Below, in pieces: positions 34,263 to 44,434 of a stretch of 64,000 bases of DNA. How positions within the stretch are numbered: position 1 is the stretch's first letter; every line of letters starts with the position of its first letter. The notes beneath the pieces are model-generated. The model made no database searches. It was not told the origin of the DNA and saw only the letters and a program-made list of their open reading frames with translations. A program made the position numbers and the translations under genes. Where the stretch lies: the NCBI GenBank assembly GCA_958510875.1, contig OY294070.1:18157631-18221630 (forward strand). Reading direction: 5' to 3'. This DNA comes from Endomychus coccineus. Lineage: Eukaryota; Arthropoda; Insecta; Coleoptera; Endomychidae.

Positions 34263-35250
34263 AACATTGTTGCAAAATGTTTATGATGTCCTAAGAAACA
34301 TTGGTCACCCAGTCTCACCATGGGAAATTGGCACAACAATTGTTTTATTAACAAATTGACCATTTAAATGAACAAATTTTCCAGATCCCAAAAAAATTGT
34401 TATTTTGAGACAAAAATACCCACTCGGGGGTTTTTGGGGTCTCTATTACGATTCCGAAGTCAAAGATAACAGAATTATTCATCATCACCTGGAAATTGGC
34501 CAATTGGCACCGGAAGTTGTTGATATTTAACATAATTTATACCTTTTCTTGCAAAAAATGGACTCGATTGTTTTTTTCAGTTTGCAATCACTAAATCGAA
34601 ACCAAAGATGACAAGGTCATTCATAATCGCCCGGAAGTTGGACAACTGGAACCGGAAGTTCCAGTGAATGGAATTCACCATAGTTTAGACCATTTTATTG
34701 CAAAAAATAAACTCAATTGTTTTTTTTTTCCTATATATCACTATACGAAATTCAAAGATAACGAGATCATTCATAATCGCCCGGAAATTGACCAATTAGA
34801 ACCGGTAATTAATGGAATTTACCAAAGTTTAGAACTTTTTCTTGCAAAAAATGGATTCAATTGTTTTTTTTTGAGCTAACAATCAGTATACTAAATTCAA
34901 AGATAAAATATTAATCTATAACAGTTCGAAAATTGACCAATTGGAACCGAAAGTTGTTGAAGTGCATAACATTTGATGCTGTTTCATATTCCTATGACGT
35001 ATTAAAAAAATCAGTAATTATCACATTTTTTGACTTCGGAATCATAATTAGAGACCCAAAAAATCCCCCGGGGGGGTATTTCTGTCTCAAAATAACAATT
35101 TTTTTGGGATCTGGAAAATTTGTTAATTTAAATTGTTCATAAACGGTCAATTTGTTAATAAAACAATTGTTGTGCCAATTTTCCATGGTGAAACTGGGTG
35201 ACCAATGATTCTTGTGACATCAAAAACATTTTGCAACAAGTTTCAAAGAT
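34263..35250. repeat. long inverted repeat enclosing short tandem repeats
   Basis: 34263-34475 and 35030-35250 are inverted copies, clearly alike over more than 200 bp (ggcacaacaattgttttatt, aacaaattttccagatccca). The 550-bp spacer consists of about four degenerate tandem units near 145 bp containing aaagata-ac, cggaa(a/g)ttg.ccaattgg and cttgcaaaaaatgga.tcaat. It adjoins the mariner remnant on the right. Confidence 0.85.
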
Positions 35251-35308
35251 ATTCCGTACTGAAATTTTTAAATGACTACTATATGGGAACTCTTCACCAT
35301 CGATTGGA

Positions 35309-35922
35309 ATGATTAACAAGTGGATTACTGATTTTCGTTGTGTTAGTATGACCACAAAGGACGCTGAACGTTCTGGCCGTCCAATTGATGTTACAACGCC
35401 AGAAATCGTCAATAAAATGCATGGTATGATATTGGACAATCGAAGAGTTAGAGTGCACGAGATTGCTGAGGGCTATGGGCATCTCAACCGAACGGGTACG
35501 AAACGTTTTGCAAAATTTTTGAATATGAGAAAGCTATCTGTCAGATGGGTGCCGCATTTGCTCTTTGTTGACAACAAGCGCGTCCGTGTGACAACTTCAA
35601 CGGAGTGTTTGGCGATGTTTAAGCGCGATAAGGACTTTTTGCTCCGTTTCGTAACCGTGGACGAAACATGGATCCATCACAACACAAGAGACCAAAGTGG
35701 GTTTATCGGCTGACAAATTCATGGCGAGTTTTTTGGGATGCACACGGTATCGTCCATATCGACTACCTTGAAAAGGGCAAAACGATCACCGGCGTATATT
35801 ATACAGAGCTGTTGGATCGATTCGACGCCCAATTGAAACGAAATCGACCGCATTTGGCAAAGAAAAAAGTGCTCTTTCACCAGGACGCACCGGGGCAAAC
35901 GATACCAAGAACCAAACCATAA
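35309..35922 (+). pseudogene. mariner transposase remnant
   Basis: Two overlapping frames. The first has ERSGRPIDVTTPEIVNKMH, then VTVDETWIHHNT (the first catalytic Asp within DETWIHH). The second reads PKWVYRLTNSWRVFWDAHGI, VHIDYLEKGKTITGVYY and KKKVLFHQDAPGQT (corresponding to HDNAP, second catalytic Asp). A frameshift lies near 35690, the third catalytic Asp region is missing, and the N-terminal helix-turn-helix is incomplete. Clearly dead. Confidence 0.9.
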
Positions 35923-36786
35923 TTCTCTGTAAGTCTGATTCCAGGTAAGCAATTCAACTTGAACAATTGAAGGGTCTATGCTTCAAAATGTACAATTACA
36001 AGGAAATTAACAAAATCAATTGAAATTCAACAATTTGTGCTTTATTTTAATACTGAATTGTAACTGATATATACAAAATTTACAATATGACATGATTTGT
36101 AGTATCTTCAATAGTTAACATTGAAAAAAACTTGTTTCAAACAATTACATTAAATTATCAAAATATAATTTGTAATTAGGTACCTAAATATATAGAATAA
36201 TTTGAATAAATAGGTCTTATAGTGAGTTGAGATCAAAATAGATTTTTATATACAATACAATATGGATAACTTCTTTTTAATATTATACAGGTTGGAAACT
36301 GAAAATCATTTTACAAGAGTATGCAAGTGTTAATATATTGCCGCATGTGTATTCTTTTTCACGAGAGCAAGACGATGAATGTCTACAATGCAACACATTG
36401 GCTCCTTGCGAGAGTTTGCCAGTACGGCCAGGGAGAGGTAAAATGGAGTATCACGATATTGTAGCGTTAGTATGGACAAATATTGCGAACTAGACTCGCA
36501 CATGCTTCTGGTAGTCAAAAATTTACAGATTTCAGAAATTAGGGCCAATTATCTTTGTGATTTTTTCGATTCAATTTGAAACATCCATTTTTAGTTAGAA
36601 AATATGAAAGCTATAGAATAGAGGATGTTCCAACACTTATGTCCATATACTCTTTTCAGATTATAACCTGTATAATAAAATAGTTTCCATTATTTTGCAT
36701 TTGAAATCTCAGTATTATTTACCCAAAAAAGTTGACATTTCAAAAGTTCCAGGGAAAAAGTTGTTTTATGAAAACACTTGTGCATG
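35923..36786. other. intergenic interval, nothing secure
   Basis: AT-rich apart from about 36340-36500, which has a minus-strand frame (TPFYLSLAVLANS) faintly like an ankyrin repeat; too short and degraded to call. Confidence 0.35.
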
Positions 36787-37009
36787 CATAGTCAAAGTAT
36801 AGAAGGTCTGTTGGAGCCTCCCTTCCATCGTTCCTCGCGCTAGGTGACGTCACCTGTCTCCTCCAATCACATCGCCGGCTCGTAACAACATCATATTATG
36901 TCGTCGTCAATAACATTAAATAAATGAAATAAACGACCAATCAGCTTGCATTCGAATTTTAAAAAGAGTAGAAGGGAGGCTCCGACAGACCTTCTATACT
37001 TTGACTATG
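36787..37009. mobile_element. 223-bp MITE with perfect 8-bp target duplication
   Basis: TGTGCATG occurs at 36779-36786 and again at 37010-37017. The element begins CATAGTCAAAGTATAGAAGG and ends with its inverted copy; inverted repeats extend about 39 bp with one or two mismatches. An 8-bp duplication and CA...TG ends fit hAT- or P-type non-autonomous elements. Confidence 0.9.
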
Positions 37010-37119
37010 TGTGCATGCCTGTGCTACTTAGAATGTGACAGTTATCACTCTAATCTGAACACTAAGTCTTTAGTGCTGTATAAATTTACGCCATTCCTCC
37101 ATTTAAAATGTAACCATTA

Positions 37120-37415
37120 AGATCAATGCATGAAATCAGAAACAGTCAGGTATGTTCACTGTCATCTTAACAAACACCTTCATATTGTGGGCATTGTAGA
37201 TGAAATGCGGAGAAGTGGAGGAAACTGCCTCTCACATTCTGTTGGTATGCCCTGCTTTTACATCCCTCATGCACCGCTACTTTGGCGAAGCAAAACTGCT
37301 CCCAGAACAACTTATAGAAGCCAGCGTTAGCAACAGTCTGGGTTTCTGATGGGTCACAAACCTGCTAGAATAGAATATGCTTCTGACCACGGGGCGCACA
37401 ATGGGCCCAACTATC
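37120..37415 (+). mobile_element. LINE 3' end, plus orientation
   Basis: Plus strand carries CHLNKHLHIVGIVDE, then a cysteine/histidine knuckle remnant (TASHILLVCPAF after frame correction) as in the LINE C-terminus at 37500-37770 minus, followed by gggcgcacaatgggcccaac and an (ATCA)n tail. Confidence 0.7.
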
Positions 37416-37429
37416 AATCAATCAATCAA

Positions 37430-38230
37430 AACGGGGCGGACGAGTCCAGAGCACTTAGACCGCTTGATTGGGTTCATTGTGCGCCCCTTGATACAAGAAT
37501 CAGTCCAGCAAGCCTAAGGCAGTGCCAAAAGCTAAGATTTTGCATGGACCGACATGTCTTATTGCTTCAAGCGGCATATGTGTACTGCTGAGGTGTTGTA
37601 GCCTGAGAGAAGCCAGTGCTGGACTTTCTGCTAGGATATGAGAAGCATCCACCTCTCCACATCTACTACAAACTGGGTCTTCGACAATGTCCATTGTGTG
37701 TAGATGTTTATTCAGATGACATTGTCCTGTGAGGAGTCCTGTCACCAGTTTTAGGCCTCTCCTGCTCATAGGGAGTTTAGGCGAGAATTCCCTGATGTGG
37801 AGCTTCGCCTCCCTAATGCCTGGGGAACCACGCTAGATCGAGAGCCACTGTCTATCCAGTAGCTCCTTGAGGGCATGGAACCCGGTGGTGGATGAAACTC
37901 CGATCGTGGAATCGGGGCCTGGGACGCTCATGGAGCCCCGTTTGTCCAATCTATCGGCCACTTCGTTTCCCTTCACACCAAAATGGACAGGTACCCACAC
38001 TAGCTGGAGTTTGTTTCTTCTGGCTAATTCAACCAGAGTTTCCCTGCACTCCAAGACAAGCCTAGAAGTCATTCTGTGGGCACGAAGTGCGCCCAAGGCC
38101 GTTCGGCTGTCAGTGTAGATGTAAATCCGGGCACATGTCCGTATTGCACAGACCTCAGCCTGGAAAACGGTTGCGTGGCCACCTAGGGAAAACTATGTGG
38201 CCTAAGTGTTTCTGCGGGTTAAGCCCCTCC
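37430..38230 (-). mobile_element. LINE 3' part with RNase H domain and CCHC-like tail
   Basis: Minus strand: 37833-38096 encodes an RNase H piece (RNKLQLVWVPVHFGVKGNEV then ADRLDKRGSM). 37500-37769 encodes the C-terminal knuckle VCSRCGEVDASHILAE after GQCHLNKHLHTMDI. It faces the plus-strand copy at 37120-37415, with 3' tails meeting near 37430. Non-LTR retrotransposon with RNase H, I/R1-like; 5' truncated. Confidence 0.85.
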
Positions 38231-38251
38231 CCTCAACTGAAATGAGGTATG

Positions 38252-39457
38252 TTAGGAAACATTTTGTAAACAGTTATGTCTTGTCACCCCTCTTTTAGAA
38301 GTAAATTTTTTGTTGCATTGTTTGCAATCGTGCATCTCCCTTTTACCATGTATGACCATATGTTCTTTCAAGCCGTCTGATCTAATGAAAGCTTTATCAC
38401 ATAACTGACACTTGTATGGTCGCATTCCCGTATGACATCTAATATGAACACGAAGCATATATTTATCAACAAATTTCTTATTACAATAACCACAAGAATG
38501 TTTCTTTTCCTTACTGTGAACCCTACGAAGATGGTCTCCAAGGTTACGAGTACTTTTGAAAATTTTCGAACACACTTCACAAACACAAACATCTTGAGCA
38601 TGTGTAGACATGTGAACATAAATGGCTGAAGCTGTTCGACCAGCATAGTTGCAAAGTTTACAATTATAAAGACGTTCGTCACTGTGAGATCGTAAATGCA
38701 CTTTCATCGCTGTTTTACTTGAAAAACGTTTCCCACAACTTTCGCAAATATGGTCTTTAATATCTGTATGAACAGTTATCACGTGTTGATTTAATGCGGC
38801 ATTTGAGTTGAAACGGCCTGTACATTGCATGCATTTATGACGATCTGTATGCTTGATCAGATGTAATTTCATACTGGACTTCAGGATCATCTTACCACAA
38901 CTTGGACATGGTTTTTTGTGATTCCTATCGTGATCTACCAATTGTTTCCGAGAAGAAAATATATCACTGCATTTGTCACACTTGAATACTGATTCGCCAT
39001 CATGTTCTTCTTGATGATCTAAATACTCTACACAATTATAGAATTTTTTTAAACATATTTCACATGTGTAGGTGTGTTCTAATATGTTTAATTTAATTTC
39101 ATAATCATCATTTGAATCAAAGTAATCAAGATCTACATTGTCATCATCTAAATCATCATCTTCACTAAAAGATATTTCTTCTTCTTTAAATTTGTATTCT
39201 GTATTTTCTTCCTTCAAATTGGTCTGCAACGATTCTCTTAATAACCTGTCAGACTCTAAACATTTACTTCTGAAGTTCCAACAATCATCTAACTTTTGAA
39301 CACATACTAAACAAACTGTAGTAGGCAGTTCTTTCAATGAGTACACATCAATTGAAGCGCAATTACGGACTTTATTTGGCAGATCATTCTCTAAAAGTGA
39401 GATTAATTCTTGGTTGCTCTTTTTTAAGCATAACCTGCACACTGCAGTAAGTGCCAT
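38252..39457 (-). CDS. ZAD and C2H2 zinc-finger transcription factor
   Basis: Single-exon frame of 401 aa. Residues 7-77 form a ZAD domain: CRLCLKKSNQELISLLE near the start and TTVCLVCVQKLDDCWNFRSK later, giving the C-x2-C...C-x2-C pattern of this insect dimerisation module. Residues 86-125 are very acidic (EEEISFSEDDDLDDD). Ten C2H2 fingers follow, from YTCEICLKKFYNCVEYLDH (about residue 129) to the C-terminus; linkers in the last fingers are near canonical (HTGMRPYKC). The final finger ends H-x-C rather than H-x3-H. Probably a nuclear DNA-binding regulator; targets cannot be inferred. It starts MALTAVCRLCL, usual for the family. Confidence 0.93.
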   Translation of the reverse strand: MALTAVCRLCLKKSNQELISLLENDLPNKVRNCASIDVYSLKELPTTVCLVCVQKLDDCWNFRSKCLESDRLLRESLQTNLKEENTEYKFKEEEISFSEDDDLDDDNVDLDYFDSNDDYEIKLNILEHTYTCEICLKKFYNCVEYLDHQEEHDGESVFKCDKCSDIFSSRKQLVDHDRNHKKPCPSCGKMILKSSMKLHLIKHTDRHKCMQCTGRFNSNAALNQHVITVHTDIKDHICESCGKRFSSKTAMKVHLRSHSDERLYNCKLCNYAGRTASAIYVHMSTHAQDVCVCEVCSKIFKSTRNLGDHLRRVHSKEKKHSCGYCNKKFVDKYMLRVHIRCHTGMRPYKCQLCDKAFIRSDGLKEHMVIHGKREMHDCKQCNKKFTSKRGVTRHNCLQNVS

Positions 39458-39640
39458 TTCTTGATATTTAGCATTAAAAACTGGGTGGATATCTCTTGAA
39501 GGTAGACCAATAAACTGGATTATAGGTTTCCAAAATTCCGTAGGTTTTATGTTTATTGTTTCCGTCCTTCAAAACAAGCAAATGGAAATAACCTCATTTT
39601 CAACAATTGACAGTTGCGTTTGCTTTTGACGGAATCTACG

Positions 39641-39670
39641 CATAGATAACTACTACTAGAGTTATCTATG
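39641..39670. other. 30-bp palindromic insertion, probable P-type excision footprint
   Basis: CATAGATAACTACTA joined to CTAGAGTTATCTATG, flanked by AATCTACG (39633-39640) and AATCCACG (39671-39678), an 8-bp duplication with one difference. Two about 15-bp inverted ends with nothing between fit an excision footprint. It lies 184 bp upstream of the zinc-finger start codon. Confidence 0.65.
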
Positions 39671-39674
39671 AATC

Positions 39675-40243
39675 CACGGTCGTATATACAGGTCTGGGAA
39701 CTCGAGGCTGTTTCCTATGTGAGAAGTCAGTCCGCTAATCGTCATCTGTTGCATAGTTTCAAGAGTGGCGCATGAGTCGAGGAATGATCTCTGGCACGTA
39801 TACGACCGTGTTCTCTGGCAACTATCATTGTTGAATTGTAAACGCAAGGAATATCGGCGTTTTCAGAAAAAAATTACGAAACCGTGCATTGTGCCGAAAT
39901 GGAAAACGGGATACAAAAGTGTAAAGTAAGAAACTTCTGTTTTTAAAGTGCCGAAAGATGCGGAAATGCGAAAAACGTGGATGCTTGCGATTCCGGATAG
40001 AAATCGTTTCAACGAGGTCTTTTATGTGTGCGAGCACGTATAACGAAGGGAAGTTCTATTCCTCTTTCAAATCAGAATAGTAAATATTGCGTTACGAGTG
40101 AAATTATTTTAGTTAATAATGTGATTGTTGTCATACTTCGATTCAAGCGCTAGCTGGTGTCTGAGCGAGGGACTACGAGTTTGGCGACTGTAAGAGACTA
40201 ATGTCAAACATAGAGTTCCCAGGCCTGTATGTACGACCGTGTT
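39675..40243 (+). mobile_element. inverted-repeat element with THAP-domain remnant
   Basis: Left end CACGGTCGTATATACAGG and right end (inverted) CACGGTCGTACATACAGG, alike over 29 bp with two differences. Inside, 39930-40040 encodes VFKVPKDAEMRKTWMLAIPD then RNRFNEVFYVCEHV. This matches the second half of a THAP zinc finger (F-P...W...C-x2-H). An upstream CIVPKWKTGYKS piece lacks one expected Cys, and a stop separates them. THAP domains are typical of P-element transposases. No target duplication was found. The first 138 bp resemble 46925-47094. Confidence 0.65.
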
Positions 40244-40468
40244 TCAATGTAAGCGGTTGGAGGAGAGTGTGAGGGGAGGGTCCGCTAAGAAATTTGAACA
40301 TGTCACGCACCGCTTATATACCTTAAACACAGGCTTTACTCCTCTATCTAATATATGATGTCTATGGTTCTAACTTAATTAGTTGTTCTGTGTTGGCGAC
40401 TCCATTTCATATTTCAATAGAATTTAATAGAGTATCTTCTATCTTCAAGTTAATCTTTGAGACAGGAT

Positions 40469-40506
40469 CATAGATAACTCTACTACCGTAGTAGTTGTTA
40501 TCTATG
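40469..40506. other. 38-bp palindromic insertion with perfect 8-bp duplication
   Basis: GACAGGAT at 40461-40468 and 40507-40514 flank a palindrome that starts CATAGATAACTCTACTACC and ends GTAGTAGTTGTTATCTATG. This looks like two 19-bp element ends joined after excision. Confidence 0.8.
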
Positions 40507-40739
40507 GACAGGATTATATGATTACACAATTTGTCTATAAATGATCAATGTATTTTCTATTTATATTAAGCATTTATTCCAATGCAACCAAATGAATGGG
40601 AATTGTTCATCAAGCTATATGTAACAGAATTGATAAACAATACTGAAGGAATATTATATTAATAAACATCCAATTTTTCTTTTATTTTGGAACTTATTTA
40701 GGAAAAGAAACAACTTGGAACATGTAATAAATAATTTAC

Positions 40740-41429
40740 TTATAAGTCACAATTGAAAGACTGCCTCTTTCTTGGTTTGTAGAAAACATCACTTGTCTGT
40801 ACAAAATAGGAAATGAAATTAAACAAAAAATATCCTGCAAAGCTCCCTAAAACACATGGAGTTGGCCATATTTGCCATAATCTGTCCCAATCTAATGGTA
40901 TAGTCACTGCTCCTAACCAAGCCCCGAACACAGTCAATTGTAATTGAAGAACTAGCATGTTGGTTATCATATCGCTTGGTTGTGATGTTATTACATTTAA
41001 TAACTGATGTATATTATCAATTTCCAGATATAAGCATAGTGGGAACACAGAGAGCACAGTTAAAATTGTAGCAAACATGAAAGTTTCTTCCACATTTGAC
41101 AAAAAAGGAGCACCTAATAACACTGCAGCCACATAATATGCTCCTAAAACTAAACACGATATGAATAAGCTTTTAAATATTTTCTCAACCCTAAAGGTTT
41201 TCCTTTTAGGTTTTTCCACATTGAGTACTCTAGTTCGATATAAATAGTACTTGAATATTTCTGCAGTTGTTAAAATGAATACGACATATACATTTTCATA
41301 CTTTCCTAAATTAAATAATTGTCCGCTAATGTGTGCGAAATATAGAATGACTGGGATGTAAATGCAAGTGAATGCATTAATCTTTGCCAAAGTTGGACTA
41401 GACCGATCTCTGGGAGCCGTGAAGAACAT
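40740..41429 (-). CDS. PIGF: GPI biosynthesis protein PIG-F
   Basis: 229-aa frame, close to the vertebrate length of about 219. PIG-F partners PIG-O and PIG-G in the endoplasmic reticulum membrane for adding ethanolamine phosphate to the GPI core. Several hydrophobic segments are visible: residues 19-38, 50-63, about 85-108, 113-135, 160-178 and 190-212. The family signature FGAWLGAVTIPLDWDRLWQI then WPTPCVLGSFAGY lies near residues 171-203. LLGAPFLSNVEETFMFATIL near 105-124 also matches. The Met follows an acceptor-like ttgtag 12 nt upstream, so a non-coding first exon is likely. No disruption. Confidence 0.93.
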   Translation of the reverse strand: MFFTAPRDRSSPTLAKINAFTCIYIPVILYFAHISGQLFNLGKYENVYVVFILTTAEIFKYYLYRTRVLNVEKPKRKTFRVEKIFKSLFISCLVLGAYYVAAVLLGAPFLSNVEETFMFATILTVLSVFPLCLYLEIDNIHQLLNVITSQPSDMITNMLVLQLQLTVFGAWLGAVTIPLDWDRLWQIWPTPCVLGSFAGYFLFNFISYFVQTSDVFYKPRKRQSFNCDL

Positions 41430-41662
41430 CGCTTGATGAATCTACAAATAAGGAAATACTTAATACTGTTGTTCCCTAAGTTTATAGTAACCACACCTTC
41501 AGATCAAGCAAAATACTTTTTGTAATAAGTTGTTAACAAAACTTGTTTCTTGAGAAATATGCGTTTCTATTTGTATTAGATGAGAACATTTTAAGTTGCA
41601 TAGTAGTCTCATTGAAATCTTCCAAAAATAAAAAAAAACTTAGGTTAAGTTTAGTAAAATGC

Positions 41663-41699
41663 CATAGATATTGTATGTAAAGTATCTATAATATCTATG
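41663..41699. other. 37-bp footprint carrying P-like element ends
   Basis: TAAAATGC (41655-41662) and TAAGATGC (41700-41707) flank CATAGATATTGTATGTA...TATCTATAATATCTATG. Each end matches the first 17 bp of the P-like element at 60643 (CATAGATATTATATATA) with one or two differences, and only 3 bp lie between. Confidence 0.8.
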
Positions 41700-41707
41700 T
41701 AAGATGC

Positions 41708-43104
41708 AGATTGTAAGTTATTAACTGCATACAAAAGGTGTTCTCTATGTACACTGGACAGTCGCCCATGGTGTAGTAATCTATAGTGACGTCTATAGAT
41801 TTTATGTTCTCAACAATCAAGCAATTAGGACAGAGAAAGGGATGTCTAGATTGCGCAAATCTGTCTGCAATACCCGCTGTGGTTGTGACGTATTTTCGGC
41901 TAACGCTGATTTTTCACCATTATATTTCTTTCTATGGCCAAAATGTTCTTAAAACACGATTCAGAATCGATTTTGTGAAAGACAGATTTGTTGAAGTTAG
42001 AAACTTAATCAAAGGTGTTACCTAAAGGGTTTTTTTTATGTTTTTTACATCTATGAACGAGTTGTATTGCAAGTTTTGGAATTTATTAATTACTGAATAA
42101 GTAAAAGTTTTGAATTTTACTGAAGTATTTGAAGGTAGTAGCTCTAATTTGGTTAATTCGTTGAGTTTCATTTTCTTTTTGTTTAGAAATTAGGTTATTG
42201 ATCAAAGATCTGTCGTAACCATTGTCCAACGCTGTGACGTTTCTCAACCGATGTATAAGGGATTACCCTCAGCCGGAGATGTTATTTCCTATGTATAGTG
42301 TATCCACAGTGCGAACACTTTTATAGTTTACTAGCTGTTGTTTGCGGGCTACGCCTGCAGAAACAGCTAACAATCCTAGAATTAGGGTCGACTGCGCTGC
42401 CGCGATATCATTCCCCAAGCTTCAGTACCTAATAAATGTATTTCTAGTGAAAAGGAACATCAAAAAGCGTGGAAAGACGAATTAATAAATTATACTCTAT
42501 TTCATGTAAAAGGACAGCGATATTTATGATATGCAATGGTCCTTATTAGTCTTTTTGTTAGGGACATTATGTGACTGTCAATGTTTCAGCTGTCTGTCAG
42601 CATAGACAGTACGAGCTGTGATAATGATCCATTAAATCATAGATGTAAGTCCTTGTAAATTGTATGTGATTATATTAGCAGTCACAAACGTCAAAATATA
42701 TCGAAACCCTTTTACCCAGTTTGGGAATGAGTTTCGAAAAATATTTAGTAGATGTACGTCGTATAAGGAACATATCTACCATGTTTGAAGTCGGTCTGCT
42801 ATAGTTTCGTAGATTTCGTGAGTGGTATTTCTCTTTTACATATGTAGACTATCTGTCTTGCAGCTAATACCCATAAAAGATAAGTTAATAAAAATATTTC
42901 TAATGAGTAGAATCAGCTGAAGGCGTGGAAAGACGAAAACGTATACTCTCTGTGAAAGTTTAATTGAATCTGTCTATAATATCTATCTGTCATGGCATAG
43001 ACAGCAGAGAAAACGAATTCGATTTGTCATAATAAAAGAATCACAATTCCGAGAGAACATTCAGAATATAATATTATAATAAAGATTCTTGACCCAGTAT
43101 GAAT
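41708..43104. other. intergenic interval with a dispersed repeat
   Basis: About 42580-42840 (gctgtgataatg.tc.attaa, aaaatatatcgaa.cc, gtttgggaatgagttt, aaggaacatatct.cca) recurs at 49910-50140, so it is a dispersed repeat; a GC-richer head sits at 42335-42420. 41778-41801 is a 24-bp inverted repeat (aatctatag...ctatagatt) without flanking duplication. No gene. Confidence 0.5.
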
Positions 43105-44434
43105 TATATATAAAAATTCTCGGGAAATAGGTCACATTAACACTTTGTTTTATATTGTCGTCTTTACGTACGTTTCGGTCTCACGACCATCATCAGAAGG
43201 CTTATTATGTCAAAAAGATTTTTTTTAAGCTAATTATAGCACAAAATAGCCCACGTCGTCGAAACGAACAGAATCACGAATAATCGAAATTGTACCGTCA
43301 ATATTTCAAGTATAAAATATAACAAGAATCCACTATTCATTATCTGTATTACCTTTTATGTTACTTATATATGAAGTTCCATTATAGATTTTGTTTATTC
43401 TTTCTTTAATGATGGGATTGAAAAACATTTTTGGGGAGCCATTCATTTCCAATGTATTACGGCCACCCATCATTAAAGAAAGAATATACAAAATCTATAA
43501 TGGAACTTCATAACATAAAAGGTGATACAGATAATTATATAACGTGACCTTACATTCCGGAGACCTCAGAGAAAATTAAAAAATGGTTAAAAAGTATGAT
43601 ATAAATGTCGCGCATAAACCTACTAATTGTGCTGAAAAATTTTTCTCAAATCTAAAATCTTTAATACCTAAAGATAAACAAACCCACACAGTATATAAAT
43701 TAAATTGTTTAGATTGCGATGAGACTTATACTGGAATCTGTAAACAATATTTACAAAAATGGCCGTAAGTATAGCACAAGAAATAAAAACTTAGAAAATT
43801 CCACCGCCATTGCTAAACACTGCTTTGAATATAACAATCAATTTGATTACAAAAATGTTAATATTTTAACTAAGAAAACCAATTATTATAAAAGATCTAT
43901 TCTGGAGATGATTCACATAAAACGTGACTCCAATTCTGTAAATCATAGGACTGATATTCATACATTAAGTCAGATTTATACTAACTTAATTAATTAAAAC
44001 TCTTGCAAATTCCTACATGCGTCTTTATAATGTTAAAAGTATATTTTAGGAAGAATGCTCAAAAGTAATATTCCAATATAGATCTGCAACCTTTTTCAAG
44101 TACCTCATAAATCGTTACATCTGGTTCGAGAGTAGATACTTAACATAATAGTTGATCTCCAGTCGTTGAGACACTATACCAACATGCGCTTGTATATTAT
44201 AAGAATATTACTGAATAGTGGATTGTTGTTATAATTTATACTTGAAATATTGACGGTACAATGTCTATTATTCGTGGTTTCGACGACGTGGGCTTTTTCG
44301 ATTGAAATTGGTGCGATATGGACGCTTTGTGCTATAATTAGTTTTACAAAACCCCTTTTGACATAATCGTTGTTAATTTTATTCTCCAACTTCCGAAGTT
44401 AATGTGACCTATTTCCCGAGAATTTTTATATATA
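43105..44434 (+). mobile_element. Penelope-like element with inverted flanks
   Basis: 43107-43345 and 44200-44434 are inverted copies (tctcgggaaataggtcaca / tgtgacctatttcccgaga). A second internal inverted pair lies at 43338-43412 and 43466-43536. The coding remnant at 43583-43997 is listed separately. The terminal wording (acgtacgtttcggtctcacg) is shared with the pieces at 23350 and 49765. Confidence 0.85.
43583..43997 (+). pseudogene. Penelope GIY-YIG domain remnant
   Basis: HTVYKLNCLDCDETYTGICK carries a C-x2-C pair then Y-T-G (replacing Y-I-G). After a frameshift near 43760 it continues GRKYSTRNKNLENSTAIAKH then CFEYNNQFDY and RSILEMIHIKRD. This is the Penelope endonuclease order, truncated and shifted. 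Confidence 0.85.

Noticed and set aside
36330..36548. Ankyrin-like minus-strand frame
   Set aside because: Only one vague half repeat (TPFYLSLAVLANS), no splice context or neighbouring repeats.
38368..38682. Alternative minus-strand ORF (MTNVFIIVNF...)
   Set aside because: Out-of-frame shadow of the zinc-finger gene at 38252-39457.
41778..41801. 24-bp palindrome aatctatag...ctatagatt as another footprint
   Set aside because: No 7-8 bp duplication at its borders and a shorter arm than the others.
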